From Campylobacter fetus subsp. testudinum 03-427 (GTDB taxonomy: Bacteria > Campylobacterota > Campylobacteria > Campylobacterales > Campylobacteraceae): a stretch of 64,000 bases of DNA. Shown here piece by piece: positions 27,413 through 35,733 of the stretch. A program made the position numbers and the translations under genes. The stretch's first letter is position 1. Each line of letters begins with the position of its first letter. The stretch lies in NCBI GenBank assembly GCA_000495505.1, contig CP006833.1, positions 868,001 to 932,000 of the forward strand, written 5' to 3'. The notes under the pieces were generated by a model that was not told the DNA's origin, did not search any database, and was given only the letters and a program-made list of their open reading frames with translations.

Positions 27413-29668
27413 ATGTCAAAAAGTTTTATAACAGGATTTCCTAGGATAGGTGAGCAAAGAGAGCTTAAATTTGCACTTGAGAGTTTTTGGGCTGGTAAGA
27501 GTGATTTTAGTGAAGTTGAGCGCGTAGCAAAAGAGCTAAAAGCAAGACACTGGAAGTATCAAAAAGACGCGCATATAGATTTTATAAGTGTAAATGACTT
27601 TTCTTATTATGATTTAATGCTTGATAATATTATAACTTTTGGAGCGATCCCACCGAGATTTGACGGGCTTAGTGGAACAGAACTATACTTTTCAATGGCA
27701 AGAGGAAACAAAACAAGCGTAGCTATGGAAATGACAAAATGGTTTAATACAAACTACCATTATATAGTTCCAGAACTTAGCAAAGAGACTAAATTTAGTC
27801 TAAATCCTACAAAAATATTAAACGAATATAAAGAAGCAAAAGCTGAAGGCATCACTCCAAAGATAAATTTGATAGGACCTATAACGTTTTTAGCGCTTAG
27901 TAAAACAACTGATGGAAGCTGCGCACTTTGTTATTTAGAAGCCTTAGTAGAGCAGTATGCTAAACTTTTAGATGAAATTTCTAAGCTTGATAACGAAGTC
28001 GTAGTTCAGATAGACGAGCCTATCTTTGTCACTGATAAAGCTGAAAAACTAAAAGATAAAATAGTTCTTGTTTATGACAAGCTATGTACTAAAGATAATG
28101 TTAAGATTATATTTATGACGTATTTTGAGCATGCAAACGAAGCTGTCAAAGAGATCATAAAAACTAAAGTTTGGGGCGTTGGACTTGATTTTGTACATAC
28201 AAGCTGCCAAAAAGCTTCTTTAGAGATCTTAAAAAATAGCGATAAAGTTCTGTTTGCTGGACTTATAGATGGTAGAAATGTTTGGGTAAGCGACCTTGAT
28301 ACCAAACTTGAACTAATAAATAAGATCAAAGAGTATATCCCAAGCGAACGCCTAAATATAGGTACTTCTTGCTCACTTTTACACGTTCCATATACTCTAA
28401 AATATGAAGAAAAACTGAGCATAAAAGAGTGGCTTAGCTTTGCGTTAGAAAAATTAACAGAAGTAAAATTACTAAAAAAACTAGCAAACGGCGAGCATTT
28501 TTGTGAAGTGGGCGAGGGCTTGCTTGCTAAAAATAGAGCAGCTATCGCTTCAAGAAAGACTTCTGAATTAGTAAATGATAAAGCTGTTCAAGAAAGAGTA
28601 AAAAATCTATCTAAATTTGAAAGAGATACTCCTTATGAAGAGCGTATAAAGGTTCAAAAAGCTAAATTTGACCTTCCTGAACTTCCGACTACAACTATAG
28701 GTAGTTTTCCGCAAACTCCGGAGCTTCGTCAAGTAAGAAATGCTTATAAGAAATCTCTAATCTCACAAGAAGTTTATGAGAAAGATATCAAAAAATACAT
28801 CGACGAGTGCATAGCTTTTCAAGAAGAGTGCGGCTTAGACGTATTAGTTCATGGCGAACCTGAGCGTAATGATATGGTTGAGTACTTTGGTGAGCAACTA
28901 AAAGGATATGCGTTTAGTACTAATGGCTGGGTGCAAAGTTATGGTAGCAGATGTGTTAAACCACCGCTCCTTTTTGGTGATGTTAGTCGTCCAAAAGCTA
29001 TGACTGTGGATTGGATAAGCTACGCTCAAAGCAAAACAAGCAAGATCATGAAAGGTATGCTAACTGGACCAGTAACTATCCTAAACTGGAGCTTTGTAAG
29101 AGATGATAAACCAAGAAGCGAGATAGCAAAAGAGCTTGCGCTTTGCATTTACGATGAGATAGACGATCTTCAAAATGCAGGTATCAAAATCATACAAGTC
29201 GATGAGGCTGCGTTTAAAGAGGGTTATCCACTTAGACACGAAAACGTATCTGCTTATGAAAAATTCGCGGTGGATTGCTTTAAGTTAAGTGTAAGTGCAG
29301 CCAAAGCACATACTCAAATTCACACTCATATGTGTTATTCTGAGTTTAATGATATCATAAAGACCATTGAAGCGATGGACGCCGATGTTATCAGCATAGA
29401 AACTGCTAGAAGCGGAAACGAGCTACTTAAAATTTTCAAATCAGTTGGCTATAAACAAGAAGTAGGACCAGGAGTTTATGATATCCATAGTCCAAGAGTT
29501 CCTAGCGTAGAAGAGATAGCTACTCAAATTCACGCTTTACTAGAAGTTCTTCCAAAAAGCCAACTTTGGATAAATCCAGATTGCGGTCTAAAAACAAGAA
29601 AATGGGAAGAGGTCAAACCTAGCCTTAAAAATATGACTGCAGCTGTTAAAATCGTTCGTTTAAGTTAA
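27413..29668 (+). CDS. metE: Cobalamin-independent methionine synthase MetE
   Basis: I place the start at ATG 27413, giving 751 residues, because AAAGGA (27401-27406) sits at the right distance; an in-frame ATG at 27389 lacks one. The enzyme transfers methyl from 5-methyl-THF polyglutamate to homocysteine. The N-terminal half begins ITGFPRIGEQRELKFALE; the catalytic C-terminal half has the zinc-binding HTHMCYSEF and the NPDCGLKTR cysteine. It is followed 42 nt later by an MTHFR-like gene that could supply its methyl donor. Confidence 0.95.
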   Translation: MSKSFITGFPRIGEQRELKFALESFWAGKSDFSEVERVAKELKARHWKYQKDAHIDFISVNDFSYYDLMLDNIITFGAIPPRFDGLSGTELYFSMARGNKTSVAMEMTKWFNTNYHYIVPELSKETKFSLNPTKILNEYKEAKAEGITPKINLIGPITFLALSKTTDGSCALCYLEALVEQYAKLLDEISKLDNEVVVQIDEPIFVTDKAEKLKDKIVLVYDKLCTKDNVKIIFMTYFEHANEAVKEIIKTKVWGVGLDFVHTSCQKASLEILKNSDKVLFAGLIDGRNVWVSDLDTKLELINKIKEYIPSERLNIGTSCSLLHVPYTLKYEEKLSIKEWLSFALEKLTEVKLLKKLANGEHFCEVGEGLLAKNRAAIASRKTSELVNDKAVQERVKNLSKFERDTPYEERIKVQKAKFDLPELPTTTIGSFPQTPELRQVRNAYKKSLISQEVYEKDIKKYIDECIAFQEECGLDVLVHGEPERNDMVEYFGEQLKGYAFSTNGWVQSYGSRCVKPPLLFGDVSRPKAMTVDWISYAQSKTSKIMKGMLTGPVTILNWSFVRDDKPRSEIAKELALCIYDEIDDLQNAGIKIIQVDEAAFKEGYPLRHENVSAYEKFAVDCFKLSVSAAKAHTQIHTHMCYSEFNDIIKTIEAMDADVISIETARSGNELLKIFKSVGYKQEVGPGVYDIHSPRVPSVEEIATQIHALLEVLPKSQLWINPDCGLKTRKWEEVKPSLKNMTAAVKIVRLS

Positions 29669-29682
29669 TATATATTGGATAT

Positions 29683-29709
29683 TTTGCTCATCTTTCAAAG
29701 GTGAGCAAA
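29683..29709 (+). promoter_or_regulatory. Hairpin overlapping the ribosome-binding site of the MTHFR-like gene
   Basis: An 11-bp stem with one G-U pair and a 5-nt loop: TTTGCTCATCT (29683-29693) pairs with GGTGAGCAAA plus the preceding G (29699/29700-29709). The ribosome-binding site AAAGGTG (29697-29703) lies partly in the loop and partly in the 3' arm, and the arm ends two bases before the TTG start at 29711. It could block translation or act as an attenuator between metE and the next gene. Confidence 0.55.
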
Positions 29710-29710
29710 T

Positions 29711-30619
29711 TTGAAAGTAAAAAATATGCTAAAAAAGAAAATAAAAGATAATACTCCGGGAATTTTGTTATATGGTCTGACGCCTCCTAAACTAAATTTA
29801 ACTCACGAAGAAGCAATGGTGGTTGCAAAAAAGCAGTTAGAAAGACTAGAAAATAGAGGCATTGATGGATTAGTCATATATGATTTGCAAGATGAAAGCA
29901 ACAGAAACGAAAGTGAGCGTACATTTGAGTTTTGCGGAACCATTAAACCAGAAATTTACCACAAAGAGTTCTTAAAATCAGCCTATCCAGCAGTCATTTA
30001 TAAAGCTGTGGGAAACTATACGCAAGATGAATTTTGTAGATTTTTAAATGATTCTGGTGAAAATTTAAGCGTATTTGTAGGCACTAGCTCCAAAAAAGAC
30101 AGTCCAAAACTAAGTCTTGATATGGCTTATAAACTTAAAAAAGAGCAAGGTCGCGATATAACTTTAGGTGGTATCTGCATACCAGAAAGACACGAGAAAA
30201 AAGGTGATGAAGATCTGCGTGTTGCTGGAAAAACTATAAAAGGCTGTGAGTTTTTTATCACTCAAGCCGTGTATAACTTAGAACATGCTAAACGATTTTT
30301 AGATGATTATTCAAATTTAAATATCAAAAAAGTACCTATTATATTTACATTTACGCCTTGTGGGAGTTTAAAAACGCTTGAGTTTATGCGTTGGCTTGGA
30401 ATTTCAGTACCCAAACAGTTTGAAAATAGACTTTTTGAAAGCGATGATCCACTTAAAGCTTCTGTAAATTTAAGCCTTGATATGTTTGAGTTTTTATACA
30501 AATACGGACGCGCAAAAGGCATTAGCGTAGGTGCAAATGTAGAAAGCATATCTACTAGGAAAGTTGAGATTGAAGCTTCAGTTGAGCTTGTAAGCGGGAT
30601 AAAAAGCATCATTTCTTAG
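29711..30619 (+). CDS. Divergent methylenetetrahydrofolate reductase-family protein
   Basis: A 302-residue TIM-barrel protein resembling MetF in length and in its middle and end: GCEFFITQAVYNLEHAKRF matches the family's ADF-ITQ-F strand, and VPIIFTFTPCGSLKTLEFMRWLGI matches its PI-PGIMP region. The N-terminus is unlike ordinary MetF: the FEFFPPK start is replaced by GLTPPK, and no clear HLTC motif is seen. The start is TTG at 29711, chosen because AAAGGTG lies 7 nt upstream; ATG 29726 has none. Position after metE favours a role in making 5-methyl-THF, but activity is not certain. Confidence 0.72.
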   Translation: MKVKNMLKKKIKDNTPGILLYGLTPPKLNLTHEEAMVVAKKQLERLENRGIDGLVIYDLQDESNRNESERTFEFCGTIKPEIYHKEFLKSAYPAVIYKAVGNYTQDEFCRFLNDSGENLSVFVGTSSKKDSPKLSLDMAYKLKKEQGRDITLGGICIPERHEKKGDEDLRVAGKTIKGCEFFITQAVYNLEHAKRFLDDYSNLNIKKVPIIFTFTPCGSLKTLEFMRWLGISVPKQFENRLFESDDPLKASVNLSLDMFEFLYKYGRAKGISVGANVESISTRKVEIEASVELVSGIKSIIS

Positions 30620-30647
30620 CATTTCATATAGCAGCAAAATAGGGGAG

Positions 30648-30676
30648 AGCGCAAACAATGAAAAAAGCGCTTTTTT
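30648..30676 (+). terminator. Probable intrinsic terminator of the metE unit
   Basis: A 5-bp stem AGCGC / GCGCT with an A-rich loop is followed directly by TTTTT, 29 nt after the MTHFR-like stop. The stem is short, but the right-hand U-tract fits an intrinsic terminator. Confidence 0.5.
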
Positions 30677-30880
30677 ATTACCAAAATCTGCTCGAATCTG
30701 CATCATTACCCATAAAAATCAATTAAAAATATCATCTATCTATCTCATAATAACCACGCAAACAGATAGTTTTATATATGATACATTCAATCCATTTTGT
30801 GTCAAGTATAAAGATAAGTTTCGAGCAAAAACATAAACTTTGCATATAAACCAGATAGACAAATCTCCAAAAATATCCAA

Positions 30881-30922
30881 ACAAAGTCATCTTAACAAAG
30901 TCATCTTAACAAAGTCATCTTA
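30881..30922. repeat. 14-nt tandem repeat, three perfect copies
   Basis: The unit ACAAAGTCATCTTA occurs three times head-to-tail without a mismatch, followed by a partial ACAAA. It lies in non-coding sequence. Perfect identity means recent expansion by slippage or unequal exchange. Confidence 0.85.
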
Positions 30923-31318
30923 ACAAAAAACAAGTTTAAATTTGCTTTGACGTATTTAGCTAATGTTTATAAAAGCATAAATTTAAATATACCCAAATAC
31001 GCTTCAAATGGAAAAATAAGACCAAGTATATCTAAGTAAAGTCTAGCTACTATAATTGATCAGCAATCGGCTAATTTTAGCTAAAAAGGTAAAATCTTAA
31101 CTATTTTTATTATTTTGTATTGAAAACTATAATTTTCAAATTATTATTAATTCTTGTTTTTACACTATTCTAACTATGTATAAATGATGATTTTATGGTT
31201 ATTTGATACGCTTTACTTTTTGTAGTATAAAAACTTATCCATTAAATTTAATGCAATAATTCCTATTTATTTATACATATAATTATTTGTATGATTTTAC
31301 ATAGTATGTTTTAGTGAT

Positions 31319-31342
31319 TTCTGATGTCTTTTCTGATGTCTT
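31319..31342. repeat. 12-nt tandem repeat, two copies, upstream of the methyltransferase promoter
   Basis: TTCTGATGTCTT is present twice in a row, ending 43 nt before the TATAAT box of the downstream methyltransferase gene. It could be a repeated protein-binding site or a slippage product. Confidence 0.7.
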
Positions 31343-31385
31343 TAATGTTTTGTTAAATTTTTGTTGTAATGCATAATTTTTTTGT

Positions 31386-31391
31386 TATAAT
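31386..31391 (+). promoter_or_regulatory. Probable -10 box for the methyltransferase gene
   Basis: TATAAT preceded by TTTTTTTGT, 28 nt ahead of the ATG, with an AAAAAAGG ribosome-binding site in between. Confidence 0.55.
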
Positions 31392-31418
31392 TACTTAAAT
31401 TTAAAAAAGGTTAAATAA

Positions 31419-32987
31419 ATGAAAGATGTAAAACAGACGTATGATGATTTTCCCTACAAATCAAAACCATTCGCAAATAGCTCAATATACAAACTCGAAT
31501 CCATAGCTACTTTACTAGGTCTCTCCCCTGCTCCTGCCCATAATGCAAGAGTTCTTGAGATAGGATGTAGTTTTGGTGGAAATCTTATAATGAGCGCCAT
31601 TTCTAATCCTAAATCCGAATTTATAGGTATAGATATATCCGAAACTCAGATAAATTTAGGAAAAAAACTTATCAAAGATATGAAAATTAAAAACTTAAAA
31701 CTTATGCAGCTTGATATTTCTCACGTTACGCAAGAACTTGGAAAATTTGATTACGTTATCTCTCATGGTGTTTATAGTTGGGTTCCAGATGATGTTAAAA
31801 ACGCGATATTGGGGGGGGGTAGGAAGCTTTTAGCCGATCATGGTATAATGTATGTATCATACAACACCTATCCAGGATGGAAATATAAAGATATACTAAG
31901 AGATCTTATGATCTACTCTTCTAAAAACGAAACTAGCGATATAGCTAAACTTGACCAATCAAAACATATACTCAAATCATACGTTGAATACATCAATGCT
32001 CTTCCTGATGGAAGTATGAGAAAAAATGGATTTAGCGCAATAATGCTTGAAAATGCAAAAAACATAACAGATTCATATGAAAACTATTACATTTTGCACG
32101 AATACTTAGAGACGTTTAATGATCCTTGCTACTTTTATGAGTTCGTGGAGAGAGCAAAAAATCAAGATCTTGAATACCTCATAGACGCTTCCATGACTCC
32201 TACTTACCTAACTGGCATTGATGGACTTCCACAAAACGCCAGACCAAATGAACGCATACAAAAAGAGCAGTATGGGGATTTTTTATCTAATAGATCGTTT
32301 CGTTCAAGCGTACTTACGACTAGCAAAAACGCAAGTTCGATAACTGATGCATTAAACGGAACATTCAAAAAAACAGATATCGACAAGCTGCACTTTTTTG
32401 GTAAATTTAATATAACAGATAATTATATAGAAGATAAAAATAAAGTGGTAAAATACCAAACAACTTATAGTTGGATAGCCCAAGAGTTCAACTCAAACTA
32501 TCCAAATAGCTTAAACTCAGCCTACTTTTTGGAAAAATATCCGCAAAAAAAGAATGAAATCTATGAAGCATTGATGAAATTTGTATGTTACGGAAGTATT
32601 AATTTTACAAATATGGAACTAAAAGCTCTTGCATACAAGCCAAATGAAACTAAGATAAAACAGAACTATGAAAACTACATAAAGTACTTCAGCAAAGAAT
32701 CAGACCCAGTGATCACTATGGCGACTGCTTTAAATATACTAGTTGGAGAAATGACTGCGCAAGACGCTAAATTTGCACTTATGTTCGATGGAAAAAATAG
32801 TATAGATGATATTGTTTTAGCTGTTAAAAAGTTTTTAAAAACAGGAAAACAGAATTTTACTAGAACAAAAAGCGACGGAACAACCATAGTCGTAACAGAT
32901 CAAGCAGAGATAGAAGCTACTTGCACAGACTATGTTTTAGCGCTTGAGCAAAAGCTTAGAAACGCTTATTATTTTGAAGCTATTTAA
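31419..32987 (+). CDS. Class I SAM methyltransferase with methyltransferase-regulatory domain; poly-G phase-variable
   Basis: A 522-residue protein. The N-terminal Rossmann methyltransferase has RVLEIGCSFGGN (44-55) for SAM binding, then a middle region resembling the methyltransferase regulatory domain (about 210-290), then a C-terminal helical part. A run of nine Gs at 31811-31819 encodes L131-G-G-G134; with nine the frame is open. Eight Gs would give a stop at codon 138 and ten an immediate TAG at codon 135, both before most of the protein. The acceptor substrate is unknown. It has its own promoter and stands isolated after a large gap. Confidence 0.85.
   Translation: MKDVKQTYDDFPYKSKPFANSSIYKLESIATLLGLSPAPAHNARVLEIGCSFGGNLIMSAISNPKSEFIGIDISETQINLGKKLIKDMKIKNLKLMQLDISHVTQELGKFDYVISHGVYSWVPDDVKNAILGGGRKLLADHGIMYVSYNTYPGWKYKDILRDLMIYSSKNETSDIAKLDQSKHILKSYVEYINALPDGSMRKNGFSAIMLENAKNITDSYENYYILHEYLETFNDPCYFYEFVERAKNQDLEYLIDASMTPTYLTGIDGLPQNARPNERIQKEQYGDFLSNRSFRSSVLTTSKNASSITDALNGTFKKTDIDKLHFFGKFNITDNYIEDKNKVVKYQTTYSWIAQEFNSNYPNSLNSAYFLEKYPQKKNEIYEALMKFVCYGSINFTNMELKALAYKPNETKIKQNYENYIKYFSKESDPVITMATALNILVGEMTAQDAKFALMFDGKNSIDDIVLAVKKFLKTGKQNFTRTKSDGTTIVVTDQAEIEATCTDYVLALEQKLRNAYYFEAI
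31811..31819 (+). repeat. Homopolymeric G9 tract inside coding sequence
   Basis: Nine consecutive Gs within the methyltransferase gene, the only such tract I see in this AT-rich window. Tracts of this length in Campylobacter mutate by slipped-strand mispairing and switch genes on and off. Confidence 0.95.
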
Positions 32988-33009
32988 ACTTTATATGAAT
33001 TTGGAGAGT

Positions 33010-33489
33010 TTAATGCTTCTTTGGATAATCAAAAAATAGCGCGTGAGCATGGCTCTCTTTGATATGCTCAAAACTCCCCTCAAACTCTATGCAAAATATT
33101 CCGCTAGTCGGGATATTTCCAATATCTGAATCACTAAGAAACTCGCAAATCTCAGTTAAACTCGGATTATGACCTATTATAAAAACGCTGTTTAGTTCAT
33201 CGTTTAGACTATTTAAAAATTTAAATATACTTTCTAAACTAGCTTCATAAAGTTCTTTTACGATTTTTATATCTTTTTTATATCCTATCTCTTTTGATAT
33301 TAAATTTGCGGTTTTGATCGCTCTTTTTGCAGGTGATGAAAATATCACATCTGGTATAACACTATGTTTTTTTAATCTTCTACCCATAAATTTAGCATTC
33401 ATTTTACCCTTATCGTTTAGATCTCTATCAAAATCACTACTAGCTTCTTTGATAGCTTTTGCATGCCTTATAAAGTATATTTTTTTCAC
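33010..33489 (-). CDS. SixA-like histidine phosphatase
   Basis: A 159-residue histidine-phosphatase-superfamily protein. The catalytic RHA motif is R8-H9 (IYFIRHAKA), and later elements include FSSPAKRAIKTA and a second His in FIIGHNPSLTEI. SixA proteins dephosphorylate phosphohistidine on signalling or PTS proteins; the target here is unknown. Its ATG overlaps the stop of the DUF455 gene by one base, so it is third in a rhomboid - DUF455 - SixA operon. Confidence 0.87.
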   Translation of the reverse strand: MKKIYFIRHAKAIKEASSDFDRDLNDKGKMNAKFMGRRLKKHSVIPDVIFSSPAKRAIKTANLISKEIGYKKDIKIVKELYEASLESIFKFLNSLNDELNSVFIIGHNPSLTEICEFLSDSDIGNIPTSGIFCIEFEGSFEHIKESHAHALFFDYPKKH

Positions 33490-34289
33490 TATTTCTCCTG
33501 TAAATTTATAATTTTATCGATCTCGTTTTGATCAAATCCAGCCATTAGCCTATGCTTTACGTCAAGCTCTCTTTTTGTATGAAACGCTTTTGGATAGTGT
33601 TTTAAAACTATATTTATCCACTCTTTTGGATCAACGCCCTGCTCCTTACAGGCAAATTTAAACCATTTATCGCCTTTTTTAACGTGATCTATCTCTTCAT
33701 TGTGTATCGTTTTTAATAGATCTAAAAGATAATTTTTCTGTTTATCGTTTGTGATTTTTTTCATCATAAATAAATTTGCGTCAAGTCCGTTTGCTTCCAT
33801 AAATCTAGGTATCACCGCCATTCTATCTATGAGTGAGTTTGCAGTCTTTTGCATAGCTATAAAAAGTCCGTTATGTACGGTAAAATCGCCATAATGATGA
33901 CCAGTACTTTCCAATTTTTCATTTATCATTTTAAAATGCCTTATCTCATCACCCGCTACTTCAAGCCAGTCGAAATAATACTCTTTTGGCAAATTTAAAA
34001 ACCTATAACAAGCATCAAGAGCGATGTCTATGGCACTGTATTCGATATGCGCTATGGAGTGTAGAAAAAATGCGTCTTTGTCTGCATTTTTGTGATTTTT
34101 TAGCTCCTTCATCTCACATACATCACATATTTTAGCGTAACTAGGAGTTGTAAGACTTTTTGGGATAAAATCAAAATCAAACTCGTATTCGTCGTTTTTA
34201 AATTTAAAAAATAGCTGTTCAAATTTAAAAAACTTAGTTTCTAAACAGCTTTCATTTAGAACTTCCCAAACTTTATCAAAAAAACTCAT
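33489..34289 (-). CDS. DUF455 ferritin-like protein
   Basis: A 266-residue protein matching the DUF455 family, which has a ferritin-like four-helix fold. Paired acidic/His elements that could bind a di-iron centre are visible: HIEYSAIDIALDA, VAGDEIRHFKMI and IHNEEIDHVKKG. No biochemical role is established for the family; iron-dependent oxidation is a guess. It overlaps the rhomboid gene by 4 nt and the SixA gene by 1 nt. Confidence 0.83.
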   Translation of the reverse strand: MSFFDKVWEVLNESCLETKFFKFEQLFFKFKNDEYEFDFDFIPKSLTTPSYAKICDVCEMKELKNHKNADKDAFFLHSIAHIEYSAIDIALDACYRFLNLPKEYYFDWLEVAGDEIRHFKMINEKLESTGHHYGDFTVHNGLFIAMQKTANSLIDRMAVIPRFMEANGLDANLFMMKKITNDKQKNYLLDLLKTIHNEEIDHVKKGDKWFKFACKEQGVDPKEWINIVLKHYPKAFHTKRELDVKHRLMAGFDQNEIDKIINLQEK

Positions 34290-34804
34290 CTAAACACCTT
34301 TAAAAAAGCAGCTAAATAACCTATGGCAAATCCAAAAAGATGTGCGTACCAAGCAACATTTACACCAAGTAAAAGCGGAGCAAAACTCATCAACAAGATC
34401 GCGATGATAAGCCCTTTTCTGCTATATCTATCAAGATTTGCCATAAATCCTAAAAGAACGCTTATAGCTCCGCTAGCTCCTACTAAATTTACATTTGCAA
34501 ATATTAAATAACTAAGGCTAAGAGCACTGGTTATAACTCCGCCTACTATATATAATAACAAAAATCTCACGTATCCAAGATATCTTTCTAAAAGCATACC
34601 AAATTGATATAATACAGCCATATTCATAAGTAAATGCATAAGCGATCCGTGTAAAAACATAGTAGTTATAAGTTGCCAGTATGCGCCTTCAAAGAAAAGT
34701 TCATTCAATCCAAAAAATATACCAAATGAGCGTGAATTATAAACAAAATATTCTAAAAAATACACAACGGCATTTATAGCTATGAGAAACGGAGTTGCTG
34801 TCAA
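34286..34804 (-). CDS. Rhomboid-family intramembrane serine protease
   Basis: A 172-residue six-helix membrane protein. The catalytic serine is S111 in GASGA and the catalytic His is H155 in AWYAHLFGFAIG; the conserved HxxxN of helix 2 (H57-N61) is also present. It should cut transmembrane helices of unknown substrates. It is the first gene of the three-gene minus-strand operon and is divergent from the lut operon across a 194-nt gap. Confidence 0.9.
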   Translation of the reverse strand: MTATPFLIAINAVVYFLEYFVYNSRSFGIFFGLNELFFEGAYWQLITTMFLHGSLMHLLMNMAVLYQFGMLLERYLGYVRFLLLYIVGGVITSALSLSYLIFANVNLVGASGAISVLLGFMANLDRYSRKGLIIAILLMSFAPLLLGVNVAWYAHLFGFAIGYLAAFLKVFR

Positions 34805-34953
34805 ATTACACCTTTTGTTTGAAACTTTGTATTTGAGATTTTACAAAAAATCGGCTTAAATGTTACAAAAACTCACATTTTTAGAAAAATATAATTAAAA
34901 AGAATATTTTTATTAAATTTTTGCTAAGAAAATGATAATATACAGCTAGGTTT

Positions 34954-34959
34954 TATAAT
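34954..34959 (+). promoter_or_regulatory. Probable -10 box for the lut operon
   Basis: TATAAT in a T-rich context 39 nt before lutA, in the divergent gap from the rhomboid gene. Confidence 0.45.
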
Positions 34960-34998
34960 AATAAGATACGAGACTTAAACTAAATTTAAAGGATATGT

Positions 34999-35733
34999 AT
35001 GCAAGATAAAGTCTATTTATATGCAACCTGTTTAGGCAGCGCTACTATGGGTAGAATGGTAGTAAGTGCTGCAAAACTGTTGCAAAATTGCGGTGTCGAA
35101 GTCATATTTAAAAAAGATCAAACTTGTTGCGGGCAACCAAGTTATAACTCCGGCTACTTTGAAGAAAGTAAAAAAATAGCTCTTTATAATGTGGAACTTT
35201 TTAGCGAAGACTACCCTATTTTAGTGCCTAGCGGATCTTGCGCTGGTATGATGATACATGATTACGTAGAGTTGTTTGAAAATGATCCAAATTACGAAAA
35301 AGTAAAAAAATTTAGCTCTCGAGTTATGGATTTATGTGAGTTTTTAGATACTAAACTTCCTCTTGCAGATAAAGGCGATCCTATAAAAGTAACGTGGCAT
35401 AGCAATTGTCACGCTTTAAGAGTTACAAAAAGCATAGAACATGCAAAAAATTTGATAAGAAAACTAAATAACGTAGAGCTTATAGAACTTGAAAGAGAAG
35501 AAGAGTGTTGTGGATTTGGTGGAACTTTTGCAGTAAAAGAGCCTGAAATTTCAAATGCTATGGCAAAAGCAAAGATAGATGATATCAAAAAAACAGGAGT
35601 CAAATACCTAATAAGCGCAGATGGCGGCTGTCTTATGAATATAGCTGGAACTATGAGCAAAATGGGAGAAGATATAAAAAGTATCCATCTTTACGACTTT
35701 TTACTAAAACGCACAGAAGGAGGCTTAATATGA
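34999..35733 (+). CDS. lutA: LutA/LldE, L-lactate oxidation Fe-S subunit
   Basis: A 244-residue CCG-domain iron-sulfur protein, with CCGQP (about residue 40) and ECCGFGGTF in the two halves that bind the cluster. Together with LutB and LutC it forms the flavin-independent L-lactate dehydrogenase complex that oxidises lactate to pyruvate. It is the first gene of the three, and its stop overlaps the lutB start by 4 nt. There is no lactate permease beside it, unlike the Cj0076c-0073c arrangement in C. jejuni. Confidence 0.92.
   Translation: MQDKVYLYATCLGSATMGRMVVSAAKLLQNCGVEVIFKKDQTCCGQPSYNSGYFEESKKIALYNVELFSEDYPILVPSGSCAGMMIHDYVELFENDPNYEKVKKFSSRVMDLCEFLDTKLPLADKGDPIKVTWHSNCHALRVTKSIEHAKNLIRKLNNVELIELEREEECCGFGGTFAVKEPEISNAMAKAKIDDIKKTGVKYLISADGGCLMNIAGTMSKMGEDIKSIHLYDFLLKRTEGGLI

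Larger units (their letters stand above)
30677..31418. other. About 740-nt non-coding gap before the G-tract methyltransferase
   Basis: No convincing gene on either strand. It is AT-rich with a 14-nt tandem triplet (30881-30922), a 12-nt tandem doublet (31319-31342) and a TATAAT box at 31386-31391. In a genome this compact a gap of this size suggests a lost gene, an unannotated small RNA or a regulatory region for the phase-variable gene. Confidence 0.55.

Noticed and set aside
30661-30676. Palindrome AAAAAAGCGCTTTTTT as a separate regulatory site
   Set aside because: Without a loop it cannot fold; it is better explained as the 3' arm and T-run of the terminator 30648-30676.
30881-30922. CRISPR array
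   Set aside because: The three 14-nt units are head-to-tail with no spacers, and no cas gene is near.
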